NCBI GenBank assembly: GCA_023229645.1
Contig: JALNYU010000017.1
Span: 1 to 64,000, forward strand
DNA: 64,000 bases
From: Nevskia sp.
GTDB taxonomy: Bacteria; Pseudomonadota; Gammaproteobacteria; Nevskiales; Nevskiaceae
Direction: 5' to 3'
In this document: one piece after another, positions 17,617 to 24,647 of the stretch
Numbering within the stretch: the stretch's first letter is position 1
Layout: each line of letters begins with the position of its first letter
Made by a program: the position numbers and the translations under genes
The notes under the pieces: model-generated
What the model saw: only the letters and a program-made list of their open reading frames with translations
Told to the model about the DNA's origin: nothing
The model's database searches: none

Positions 17617-17951
17617 ACCAAGGCCAACGGCGGGGATTCTTCGGTGAACGCTTGGTCACCTTTATCTGCGCGCCGGTTGCCGCCGATATAGTTGAAGAAC
17701 TTGATTCGGTACCAGTTAAAATACGCCCACAGCGGTGCGCGTCGACGTAATAGCGCGGAACGAAACTCTGGCGTCTCAGTAAGCGCAGTTTTTACGTAGT
17801 CTTTGATCTGCGCTTCGAGTTTCTGTTTGGCTTCAGCTAAGGAGTCGGCTTGCGCCGCGAGGCCAAATTCGAGCGACATTGCAACGTATTGCGAACCTTC
17901 TTTGGACGCAATGCAGCGAATGACTGAAGGTGAGTGCGAATGCGCAGGCAC
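17613..17951 (-). CDS. hicB: HicB-type antitoxin
   Basis: The protein has 112 residues with a GTG start behind AAGGAG. The N-terminal half resembles the HicB partial RNase H fold (YVAMSLEFGLAAQADSLAEAKQKLEAQI cut by family alignment at about residues 22-50). The C-terminal part (ALLRRRAPLWAYFNWYRIKF) is not the usual HTH or ribbon-helix-helix domain, so DNA binding by this protein is unproven. It is the first gene of the hicBA pair, behind a perfect palindrome (17969-17984) that is a likely autoregulatory site. Confidence 0.75.
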   Translation of the reverse strand: MPAHSHSPSVIRCIASKEGSQYVAMSLEFGLAAQADSLAEAKQKLEAQIKDYVKTALTETPEFRSALLRRRAPLWAYFNWYRIKFFNYIGGNRRADKGDQAFTEESPPLALV

Positions 17952-17968
17952 TTTTATAACTCCTTAAT

Positions 17969-17984
17969 TCCTAAAATTTTAGGA
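17969..17984 (-). promoter_or_regulatory. palindromic operator before hicBA
   Basis: TCCTAAAATTTTAGGA is a perfect 16-bp palindrome, 18 bp upstream of the hicB start codon. The position fits an operator bound by the antitoxin complex. Function is inferred from symmetry and placement. Confidence 0.55.
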
Positions 17985-18232
17985 TTCAGCTCCGGATAAA
18001 CGCTTCATCCGCAACCCAAAGCGGCGCTTCATCAAAGCTATCTTTTGTATTTTAATGATACAACGGAATAGTACAACGGACATCTGGCGTCGAAGGTTGC
18101 AGCGTAATTACAGGCGGCAGATAGCGCGGCATAAGCCGCGAATCTGGGGCTTGGCTCCGATTAATGCGCAAAAATCAGCGTGCCGATCTGAAATTGGGCT
18201 AGATACCGGTTAGCTGCTCATTCCTCGCGGCG

Positions 18233-18586
18233 CTACCTCATCTTCCGCAGCGCGCGTACGTCGATCGAATCCGGCTTGATGAAGTCTTCCCAGGCGGGCA
18301 TTTGGTCGGCGTAGCGTTCATCGCTGGCGAGCATGGTGTGGAGGATGCGCATGGCGTCCATCATTTGGTTGATGCGTTCTTCGCAAGCTTCGTTGCGGTA
18401 GTAAAGGCGGTAGGCGAGCCAGCCGACCATCATCAGCACTAGCAGCATGAAGATGAGCGTGGATGCCGGGCTTGAGACGACGGTGGAGGCGACATCGACC
18501 CAGCCTTTTACTTGTTCGGCGGTGATCATCACGGCGGCGGCGCCGGCGCCGGCGGCAACGGTTCCGGCGATGTTTTTCGGGTTCAT
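18233..18586 (-). CDS. holin-like phage membrane protein
   Basis: The protein has 117 residues. Two hydrophobic segments are visible: an Ala-rich one at 7-22 (AGTVAAGAGAAAVMITA) and a strong one at about 44-62 (LIFMLLVLMMVGWLAYRLYY), followed by a charged helical tail. Size, topology and position directly after Rz/Rz1 point to a holin, which would open the inner membrane for the endolysin. Its ATG overlaps the Rz1 stop by four bases. The C-terminal 90 bp are duplicated in degenerate form at 16341. Confidence 0.65.
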   Translation of the reverse strand: MNPKNIAGTVAAGAGAAAVMITAEQVKGWVDVASTVVSSPASTLIFMLLVLMMVGWLAYRLYYRNEACEERINQMMDAMRILHTMLASDERYADQMPAWEDFIKPDSIDVRALRKMR

Positions 18587-18834
18587 GGGCGTTCCTTGCG
18601 GGTTGGGTTCTCGGGTTCAGGTTCGGCGAGCGCGGCGGCGCGGCATTTGCGGTATTGGCCAGCTACATCAACGAGCTTGGCGGTTGTGGCGCCGAAGCTG
18701 GGATCAGTGAGCGGCGTCAGGGCTGGGCAGTTAGCGATCACCAACGGGGTTGGGCTCGGTGCCGACGAGCGCGGCGTTGATTGTGCGCAGCACGTCAGGA
18801 GCGTGCAGGCACTCGCGATAAACAGGCTTTTCAC
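18583..18834 (-). CDS. Rz1-like outer-membrane spanin lipoprotein
   Basis: The protein has 83 residues from a GTG at 18834, preceded by GGAAA. It starts KSLFIASACTLLTCCAQ: a short lipoprotein signal with Cys after LLT. It is then Pro/Ser-rich and ends with QYRKCRAAALAEPEPENP. The first 104 bp lie inside the Rz gene in another frame, the classic nested Rz/Rz1 layout of phage spanins, which join inner and outer membranes during lysis. A longer in-frame extension to 18984 has no signal-like start and is rejected. Confidence 0.65.
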   Translation of the reverse strand: MKSLFIASACTLLTCCAQSTPRSSAPSPTPLVIANCPALTPLTDPSFGATTAKLVDVAGQYRKCRAAALAEPEPENPTRKERP

Positions 18835-19072
18835 GGATTTCGGTTTCCAATTGCTGGCGAATGGTGACGTGCTTGATTTCGATTCCGGCGATCTGCGCGG
18901 CCACTGCGCGTTGGGTTTGCTCGGCTGCAGCAGTGACGATGCGCTGTTCGCGATCCTGCGCGCCGCGCTCGAGGGCGGCGCCATCGGTGCGGCCGAACCA
19001 ATACGCGCCGCCGCTGCAGGCGAGCAGCACGGCGGCGGCAGCGGGTATGGCCCAGAGCGGTAGTGGGATCAC
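18731..19072 (-). CDS. Rz-like inner-membrane spanin
   Basis: The protein has 113 residues with a GTG start. There is one N-terminal membrane anchor (residues about 5-26, LWAIPAAAAVLLACSGGAYW), then a long helical periplasmic part (ERGAQDREQRIVTAAAEQ...QQLETEIREKPVYREC). This is the layout of phage i-spanins. The start overlaps the endolysin-fragment stop (19069-19071), and the 3' part overlaps Rz1 in a different frame. The ends are intact, so the spanin pair may still be functional even though the endolysin is not. Confidence 0.7.
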   Translation of the reverse strand: MIPLPLWAIPAAAAVLLACSGGAYWFGRTDGAALERGAQDREQRIVTAAAEQTQRAVAAQIAGIEIKHVTIRQQLETEIREKPVYRECLHAPDVLRTINAALVGTEPNPVGDR

Positions 19073-19260
19073 AGATCCTCCGCGCCGTAGCGGAGATCGT
19101 TCGCGGCGCGGCCGGCCCAGCCGTCACCAAACTTTGGCCATGTGGGTAGGTGTCGCCAGAAGTCCAGCCGCTCGGTGATCAAGCGCATGACCACGTTGGC
19201 GGTGTTGCGGGCGCGAATGGCGGCGAGCGTCACTGGGCCGATGTCGCCGTAGCACCGCCC
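19069..19260 (-). pseudogene. C-terminal fragment of GH108-type endolysin
   Basis: Translating 19260 to 19069 gives a peptide with YGDIGPVTLAAIRARN (peptidoglycan-binding-like), ITERLDFWRHLPTWPKFG and GWAGRAANDL, then a TGA stop. These are the C-terminal signatures of phage GH108 (ZliS-type) lysozymes. The catalytic N-terminal half is absent, because at about 19260 the sequence changes abruptly into an oppositely oriented methylase gene. There is no start codon. Confidence 0.7.
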
Positions 19261-19689
19261 AAACTCAATCTTCTACGGATCGAGGAGGAACTGAGCGCGG
19301 CGCACCTGCATCTCTCCTTGGCATATATTGAAAACCTGCCCTGGATCGATGTCGTGAAACGCTACGACCGGCCGCACACGCTGTTTTACTGCGATCCGCC
19401 GTACTGGCAGACTGCAGGCTATGGCGTCGAGTTTGGCTTCGAGCATTACGAAAATATGGCCCAGTACATGCGCGAGATCGACGGGACGATGATCGTGTCG
19501 ATCAACGATCACCCGGATATTCGGAAGGTATTTGCTGAATTTCCGATGACGACAGTAGCGATCAACTACACCGTCGGTGGAGGGCAGAACGCGCAATCGG
19601 CCAAAGAGCTGATCATCGGTAACCGGAGTGAAGGTTGGCCAGCAGCTAAATCAATGACCGAAACCATCGGCTTAAACCTGGATTTTTGA
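19261..19689 (+). pseudogene. C-terminal fragment of phage DNA adenine methylase
   Basis: From about 19261 the plus strand reads LLRIEEELSAAHLHLSLAYI...LFYCDPPYWQTAGYGVEF, which contains the catalytic DPPY motif of Dam-type N6-adenine methylases, and runs to a normal end (stop at 19687-19689). The N-terminal AdoMet-binding half is missing. An open frame continues upstream to 19150, but that part is the antisense of the endolysin fragment. It is unlikely to be active. Confidence 0.75.
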
Positions 19690-19869
19690 CAGTCCTAAAA
19701 AGCTCATTTAAATCCCAATAATTGGTGGGACAAATCAAACGTAAAAATAGGCCAAATCAAACTGCGCGCTACAATCACACTGCAGAAATTGTCAGTCCAA
19801 CACGCTGACGATATTGGACAGATACTGGACAATGCGAAATTGTCTTGGGTAAGTCGTTGATTATTGGTG
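19690..19869. other. gap between prophage remnant and satellite
   Basis: 180 bp of AT-richer DNA with no gene. Short repeats are present: GAAATTGTC occurs twice and TGGACA twice. They could be recombinase or regulator sites left from an earlier integration. Confidence 0.35.
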
Positions 19870-19886
19870 CGAGAAGAGGAATCGAA
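19870..19886. repeat. distal attachment repeat (tRNA-Thr 3' end copy)
   Basis: CGAGAAGAGGAATCGAA is identical to 26021-26037 inside tRNA-Thr. The match extends left through TGGTG (the tRNA CCA end) if one missing C is allowed. This is the displaced 3' end left behind by integration. Confidence 0.85.
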
Positions 19887-20089
19887 TCGAGATATTTTGC
19901 GCAGTTAATACAGTAGGTTGAAATTATCGATGTTCGTCAGTACCGCCATAAATACCGTCAGGCTGCGGCATTGCCCGTTGAATCTGTCGGAGACGCAGAC
20001 ACTTTTGGCGCCTCTGATCTTTCGTCCAACGCCGCCGAGTAAGCCGAGCTTGGGCGTAGCGTCTTGCTACTTCGGCCGCATTCCCGGCC

Positions 20090-20344
20090 CTATTCGGCCA
20101 AGTCTTGCGTTACTGCCGCGTACTTCTGCGCAAAGTTGATCAGATCGCCGCCGCATGCCTGCAAGGCTTCCTCAACGGCTACCCAATCGAGCCGGCGCTG
20201 ACCGCGCTCATAGTCGCTGACGTAGCTTTGAGCACGCCCCAATTTTGCCGCCAAGTCGGCTTGCGTAAGGCCCGCATCGCATCGAACCTGCTTCAATAAT
20301 TCCCGGAATTTCTCGCGCTTGGCGCTGTAGAGCCGCTTTGTCAT
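20090..20344 (-). CDS. XRE-family HTH regulator
   Basis: The protein has 84 residues. An HTH_3 domain fills most of it: KQVRCDAGLTQADLAAKLGR then AQSYVSDYERGQRRLDW. It resembles compact repressors next to phage or toxin-antitoxin genes. It is transcribed away from the AT-rich gene at 20421, with a 76-bp shared intergenic region containing an imperfect palindrome (20372-20390). It probably represses one or both genes. It is the outermost gene of the satellite, 203 bp from the distal attachment repeat. Confidence 0.85.
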   Translation of the reverse strand: MTKRLYSAKREKFRELLKQVRCDAGLTQADLAAKLGRAQSYVSDYERGQRRLDWVAVEEALQACGGDLINFAQKYAAVTQDLAE

Positions 20345-20371
20345 GCAGCGACCCTAATATCTGCTTTACAG

Positions 20372-20390
20372 TTATCTAAAAGTCAGATAA
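20372..20390. promoter_or_regulatory. candidate XRE operator
   Basis: TTATCT (20372-20377) and AGATAA (20385-20390) form an inverted repeat with a 7-bp spacer, in the divergent gap between the XRE gene and the gene at 20421. Related half sites (ATCTG near 20360) lie nearby. Placement fits repressor binding over both promoters. Confidence 0.5.
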
Positions 20391-20420
20391 TTTTCTGCAA
20401 TACGGACATAACGACACGAC

Positions 20421-21062
20421 ATGCATATTTACGACGTAACCGGGGCAACACTATTTGAGGGATTCGGAGGCCATACCAGCATTTGGGACGGAATTAAGGA
20501 ACCGGCGGAACCTATATCGAATCCTGAACGAAGAATGCGTCTTAGTTTTCAAGTAAAGCTATCTAAGCGTTGTAGACAAACAAGGCTTACAGAAGGTACT
20601 TATCTGAATGAGCTGGAGGGGTCTATCACAATTTACTCCCCAACTGATAGTCCAGACGATCTAAGTATGGGAATAGGCGTGATGTCCTATAGGGATGGCG
20701 AATATAGCCCGGAAGGGTACGCTATAAAGGTTCTGCTGCCATATGACCAATTTAGGGATCTTTTAACTGCCGCTCAATTAGGTAATGTTCCTTCTGAAAT
20801 TACTGTGCATGAAAGAGGCATGAAGTTATTAGATAGTGAAGAGAGGGAATGGGACAATAAATCATCGCCTCGTTTATACGTCGCTTCTATAGATTTTTCT
20901 GTGCCTTTGGCGGGATATGGAAAACAAATAATCCAACTAGAACGGAGCCTGCGCGCGACCACTTCACTACTTGAAAAAGCAGGTATAAGGCTTAAGAGGG
21001 CAGCAACTGGTTTAATTGTCATTTTGGTATTTGCTGTACTTTTGTTCAAGTATTCTCTTTGA
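20421..21062 (+). CDS. AT-rich cargo gene: C-tail-anchored protein, unknown
   Basis: The protein has 213 residues; no family is recognised. Seen: no signal peptide; a soluble N-terminal region of about 185 residues with a beta-rich look (MRLSFQVKLSK; SITIYSPTD; RLYVASIDFSVPL); a helical stretch (QIIQLERSLRATTSLLEKAGI); and one C-terminal membrane helix (about 193-212, TGLIVILVFAVLLFKYSL) with almost nothing after it. This topology places the domain in the cytoplasm, tethered to the inner membrane. The gene is much more AT-rich than the rest of the element and has different codon use, so it was probably acquired separately. It is divergent from an XRE regulator and convergent with the DUF5681 gene, overlapping it by 17 bp. 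A phage-defence effector is possible but unproven. Confidence 0.7.
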   Translation: MHIYDVTGATLFEGFGGHTSIWDGIKEPAEPISNPERRMRLSFQVKLSKRCRQTRLTEGTYLNELEGSITIYSPTDSPDDLSMGIGVMSYRDGEYSPEGYAIKVLLPYDQFRDLLTAAQLGNVPSEITVHERGMKLLDSEEREWDNKSSPRLYVASIDFSVPLAGYGKQIIQLERSLRATTSLLEKAGIRLKRAATGLIVILVFAVLLFKYSL

Positions 21063-21387
21063 TTGCATTGCTAGGAAGTGACGGCTTATTTACGGCGCTC
21101 GGTAGTTGATTGGCTTCGACATGAAGCCGACGCACCCGATCCGTCGCTTTGGCCAACGCGACTCCAATATCCAAATCGCTGTTCGTGTTGACTGATGCTT
21201 CTTGCGGAATCAGTCTAGCCGCGACACGGAAGTAATCGGTCGGGTTGGCCTTCGCCCATTCGAGCAGCCAGGCTTCGCCGCCGCCTTTCTCGAAGACATT
21301 CAGCACCGCTTCCTTGAACGTTGTCGTTATTCGATTCGGCGTGCCCGCTTTTCGGCCGCTGCCGGGTGTTTTGTATCCGATTGCCAT
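21046..21387 (-). CDS. DUF5681-type phage protein
   Basis: The protein has 113 residues. The N-terminus GYKTPGSGRKAGTPNRITT is the DUF5681 signature (a Gly/Arg/Lys/Pro-rich start), followed by FKEAVLNVFEKGGGEAWLLEWAKANPTDYFRVAARLIPQE. Such proteins are encoded in prophages, often near terminase genes, and a DNA-binding or small-terminase-like role has been suggested by context only. It is the last gene of the leftward satellite operon, 20 bp after the primase-helicase. A Gln/Ser/Asn-rich tail is the least conserved part. Confidence 0.7.
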   Translation of the reverse strand: MAIGYKTPGSGRKAGTPNRITTTFKEAVLNVFEKGGGEAWLLEWAKANPTDYFRVAARLIPQEASVNTNSDLDIGVALAKATDRVRRLHVEANQLPSAVNKPSLPSNAIKENT

Positions 21388-21407
21388 TTGAAATTTCCTC
21401 TAAGGGT

Positions 21408-23519
21408 CTATTTTACGCGGCTCGCAGGTGGTGGGCTGCTGGTATCAAGCCCTAAAAGATCATTCACGCCAAGTGCGCCAAGCTCTAAATGTTGGCGTGA
21501 CTGAGGTTCGTTTGGCGCGACTGATAAGGACCAGATTGCCCCGCCGCCGAAACCGTCCCTGCGGAATTCGACGCCGATCCCCGTTGCGGCGCGTTGGACT
21601 GTCCGAAATTTATGACCGGCTTCGGCTGCCGCTGCTTCCACGTCCTTTTTTTGTTTTGGCCCAGCCGCGAGAAACGACGTGAGCCAGGAAGCGGCACGGA
21701 CTGCGGCGCCTTGGCCGCCTTCGCGCTTGCCCTCGTGTGTGGCTTCGGCGTCCGCGAGCAATTCACGGGCATTGCCGTCCACCGGCTCACCCCACCGCAC
21801 CCTTTGCGCGAACAGCCCGGCGTGTCCGGGTAGTTCGTATTGTTCAAGCTCATAGCCAAAGCCGCCTTTGTCCGGCCCGATATTCGACTTGGCACGCACC
21901 AATAGACGGCCGCCGCCCTGTTCGTCCGGCAGCTTTGCCGTGGCGAGCACGACGCGGGCGAGCGCCCCAAATGCCACCGACCCGGTGACACGCTCAACCA
22001 CGTCCCGACCGGCAGTGCCCTTGCTGAAATGCGTGATGCCGACAATCGCACAACGAAGCCGCTGCCCCAGATCGACCAGCGGCTGTAAGTTACGGCGCGT
22101 TTCAGTGTTTTTATGCGAATCGCCCGTAACAACGGATACCACCGGGTCCACAATTAAAAGCGCTGGACGGAAATTCTGTTTCCGAATTTCCTCTTCCAGT
22201 AACGGCAAGTCGGTGGCCGGATCGAATGCGCGACTCGAAGCATCCGCTTCCCAAGTCGCAGAAATAATATGCACCCGAGACAGATCGGCGCCGCAGGCTT
22301 CCAGGCGCGGGCGCAAGGTATCGGCCGGATCATCTTCGCCAGACCAAATGAGCACGTCCCCTGCATCGGCGTGCGTGCCGTCGGGCCAGCGCCCGCCGGC
22401 CGATACGACCGCCGCGAGCGCAAGCATAAGCGAGGTTTTTCCGGTCCCCGGCGCGCCAGCGACGATGTGCAACTTCCCTCGCGCAAGCCAATCGCGCCAA
22501 AGCCAAGCCACTGGCTCCGGCGTGACATCGGCCGCACGGGTGAGCAGCACGCCCGTGGAGCCGTTGCTCGCATTCGTCTTTGCGGGTGCCGAGCGTGGAT
22601 TTTTCCAGCCGGCGCGTTGCGACTCGGCGAATACCGCATTGTGCCCTGTGCTCGTCGGCCGGAGGCTGTCCCAAACGCGCGCCGCGTCCGCCGCGTCGAA
22701 TTTCTCGCTGGTCTGGCTCCAACTCAACCAAAGCTCGCGCCCAGTGTCATCCAGTTCCCATAGTGCGTGCGCCACACGCACCCACAGCTGGCGATCATCG
22801 GCGCGCAGATGATTCAGCGCTGACCGGAGATCGGAAACGAGTTCATTCGTTATTTCGGTGGGGTCCAGGCGAGCAAGCGGGGTGGCGTGGTTCGCAGCAG
22901 TCGTAACGCTGGGCGAGGTTGGCGGAGATGTTGGGGTAAGCCCCGCGTCCAGCGCCAATTGCTCGAAGGCGGCTATGCCGGCCTGCGCTAGCTCGCGCGT
23001 CATTGTCGTGTGCAATTTCGCTTCGACTTGGGCCAGTTCGACGAAGTCGCCGACCCACTGGTACGGTTGCCGCGTATCGGGATGAATGCCATAGGCGACG
23101 AACTGTTGACCGTCTCCGAGAATTTCGAGCCGGTGTTGCTGACCCGCCGCGTCGGTGAACGCGCGGCTGGTCATCTTTTTCCAGCCCGGTTCGGATGCGC
23201 GGAAAACCAGCAGCGTTTTCGGCGCTTTTCCGGTTCTTTGGCAAGCGGTATCGACGTTGACCCGGAACCATTCGACCACCTTCGCAACCAGATCGGGATG
23301 GGTGGAGTCGATGTCCACCCCCGCGATGGGGTTGTCGCCCTGACCACAAAGTACACCCCAGCCGTGGCCGGAGAATCGGGGAATATCGGAAGCCGTCAGG
23401 CTCGAACGCTGCCATTCTGGAAGAGTCGGTCTTTTCGTCTGCGGGCGGATCGGAACAATTCGGTAGCCATTCTCCAGCAACGCATGCGCCTTGTCGGAAA
23501 AATCGGCGGTGGCGCTCAT
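21408..23519 (-). CDS. primase-polymerase / RepA-type helicase
   Basis: The protein has 703 residues. The N-terminal 170 residues form a bifunctional primase-polymerase domain (YRIVPIRPQTKRPTLPEW; GVDIDSTHPD with likely metal-binding acidic residues). A PriCT-like helical region (about 225-305, WVRVAHALWELDD) follows. Then comes a RecA-like hexameric helicase (AAA_25/RepA) with Walker A GAPGTGKTS, Walker B ALLIVDPVVS and GITHFSKGT. The C-terminus has a winged-helix look (KKDVEAAAAEAGHKFRTVQRA). It would replicate the excised element. Its ATG overlaps the stop of the AlpA-like gene by four bases. This primase-helicase fusion is typical of phage satellites and small integrative elements. Confidence 0.9.
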   Translation of the reverse strand: MSATADFSDKAHALLENGYRIVPIRPQTKRPTLPEWQRSSLTASDIPRFSGHGWGVLCGQGDNPIAGVDIDSTHPDLVAKVVEWFRVNVDTACQRTGKAPKTLLVFRASEPGWKKMTSRAFTDAAGQQHRLEILGDGQQFVAYGIHPDTRQPYQWVGDFVELAQVEAKLHTTMTRELAQAGIAAFEQLALDAGLTPTSPPTSPSVTTAANHATPLARLDPTEITNELVSDLRSALNHLRADDRQLWVRVAHALWELDDTGRELWLSWSQTSEKFDAADAARVWDSLRPTSTGHNAVFAESQRAGWKNPRSAPAKTNASNGSTGVLLTRAADVTPEPVAWLWRDWLARGKLHIVAGAPGTGKTSLMLALAAVVSAGGRWPDGTHADAGDVLIWSGEDDPADTLRPRLEACGADLSRVHIISATWEADASSRAFDPATDLPLLEEEIRKQNFRPALLIVDPVVSVVTGDSHKNTETRRNLQPLVDLGQRLRCAIVGITHFSKGTAGRDVVERVTGSVAFGALARVVLATAKLPDEQGGGRLLVRAKSNIGPDKGGFGYELEQYELPGHAGLFAQRVRWGEPVDGNARELLADAEATHEGKREGGQGAAVRAASWLTSFLAAGPKQKKDVEAAAAEAGHKFRTVQRAATGIGVEFRRDGFGGGAIWSLSVAPNEPQSRQHLELGALGVNDLLGLDTSSPPPASRVK

Positions 23520-23929
23520 TGCCCGCCCCCGATGCGGCTTCCACGCACGGCGGGTGGTCCGAAATTTTCCTGGGCTGAGATTTCGGCGGCGGTACCGGGG
23601 TCTTGCGTCGGCGTCTCAGAATAGGGGGTGGTGGGGGTTGGCCGGTGTTTGGGTCCCTTTTTTGAGGGCGTTGGTCTGGTCAGGTCGGGATGCGCGTGCG
23701 CGGAGCCGCCTTCCGTCGATAGAACATCGCGCAAGTCGCCGACGCGCCATGTGGTGGTTCGCGGTCCGTGCTTAAAGGGCTTGGGCAACGTGCCGGCCTG
23801 TACTCGCCGCCAGACGGTGGAGGCTGAAATTCCGAAGAGGGCTTCTACAACGGGCTGCCGAACGTGGGCGGCTGCGGGCAAGGAATCGAAGTGACGCAGT
23901 GCGTCGGGAATACTGAAACTGGATTGCAT
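23516..23929 (-). CDS. AlpA-like HTH regulator with long tail
   Basis: The protein has 137 residues from the ATG at 23929, which has GGAG 10 bp upstream; an in-frame GTG at 23959 would add ten residues and is less likely. The N-terminal 75 residues contain an AlpA/excisionase-like helix-turn-helix (VVEALFGISASTVWRRVQAGTLP, about residues 25-47, then TTTWRVGDLRDVL). The last 60 residues are Pro/Thr/Ser-rich and look disordered. AlpA-type proteins activate int or excision in P4-like and PICI elements. The gene is coupled to the primase-helicase by a four-base overlap. Confidence 0.7.
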   Translation of the reverse strand: MQSSFSIPDALRHFDSLPAAAHVRQPVVEALFGISASTVWRRVQAGTLPKPFKHGPRTTTWRVGDLRDVLSTEGGSAHAHPDLTRPTPSKKGPKHRPTPTTPYSETPTQDPGTAAEISAQENFGPPAVRGSRIGGGQ

Positions 23930-23984
23930 GGTGTGACTCCGTATAGGTGGAGCCCACACAATTCCAGGCGAAACGGAACTGAGC

Positions 23985-24638
23985 CTAGCGAAGTTCCGTT
24001 TTTTGTTCGCTTGGTGAAAAAAATTTCGCCAGATACTTACGAATCTGACGAGTGCTTAAGTCGAAGCCCCCGCCCTCGAAGATTCGCGTCGTCAGTTCGC
24101 GGCGTGCTACTCCGGCATCGAGCAATCTTATTGCTTTGAGCCAGATTTTTAGTTCTGTGCAGCTGGTCTCATGCGATTTACTTGCCGCCGTTTTGCGTCC
24201 CCCTTTTTGAGCACGATTTCTCGCGGACCGCCCATAAGCGACATCGTCCCGCAGCGCGGCAAGCGTCTTCCAATGCTGTTGGGTCCGGCCCATGAGGAGC
24301 GCGCTCTGTGCCGCAAATAAGAGAACCAGCGGCGAGGTCTTATTTACCCGTCGAAAGAGCATCGCCAGCAGCGCGTAGGCTTGTGCATCATCCAGATCAT
24401 CGACCGTTTTAGGCGGCGAAGGCGGCGGACCTAATCCCCGGCGACCATGCAAACGTATCGGCATCCATTGCACTATTGAAGGTTCGCCGCTGGCCCGCCA
24501 TTGCTCGAATAGTTCGAGTGCGAACTGCGGGGCATCTGTTTCGGGAACGGCATTTAATGCAACCACCGCCAATACCATTCCGGCGTCCGCCGCGTCCCGA
24601 TACCAAGACGGGGACATATTTACCTGGTTCTGAGTCAT
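23985..24638 (-). CDS. hypothetical satellite protein
   Basis: The protein has 217 residues with no recognised family. It is mainly helical. Residues about 45-110 have the rhythm of a helical bundle (DDAQAYALLAMLFRRVNKTSPLVLLFAAQSALL); a basic linker follows (RNRAQKGGRKTAASK). The end (IRLLDAGVARRELTTRIFEGGGFDLSTRQIRKYL) could be a helix-turn-helix. It lies 9 bp after int and before the AlpA-like gene on the same strand, so it belongs to the leftward operon. It could be a replication or regulatory accessory. Confidence 0.6.
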   Translation of the reverse strand: MTQNQVNMSPSWYRDAADAGMVLAVVALNAVPETDAPQFALELFEQWRASGEPSIVQWMPIRLHGRRGLGPPPSPPKTVDDLDDAQAYALLAMLFRRVNKTSPLVLLFAAQSALLMGRTQQHWKTLAALRDDVAYGRSARNRAQKGGRKTAASKSHETSCTELKIWLKAIRLLDAGVARRELTTRIFEGGGFDLSTRQIRKYLAKFFSPSEQKTELR

Positions 24639-24647
24639 AACCGACCG

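Larger units (their letters stand above)
16341..19689. mobile_element. decayed prophage remnant
   Basis: This stretch contains phage lysis genes (holin-like, Rz1, Rz, an endolysin C-terminus), the C-terminal half of a phage-type DNA adenine methylase, a duplicated holin tail, a truncated addiction antidote and an intact HicBA pair. No integrase, capsid or terminase remains. Several pieces are cut at their 5' ends, and related pieces occur twice, pointing to repeated deletion and recombination. The boundaries are approximate. Confidence 0.75.

Noticed and set aside
19150..19260. N-terminal part of the open frame leading into the Dam fragment
   Set aside because: These codons are antisense to a clear endolysin C-terminus and do not resemble a methylase N-terminus.
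19918..20139. 73-codon plus-strand frame next to the distal attachment repeat
   Set aside because: It is antisense to the end of the XRE regulator, with no RBS and no recognisable features.
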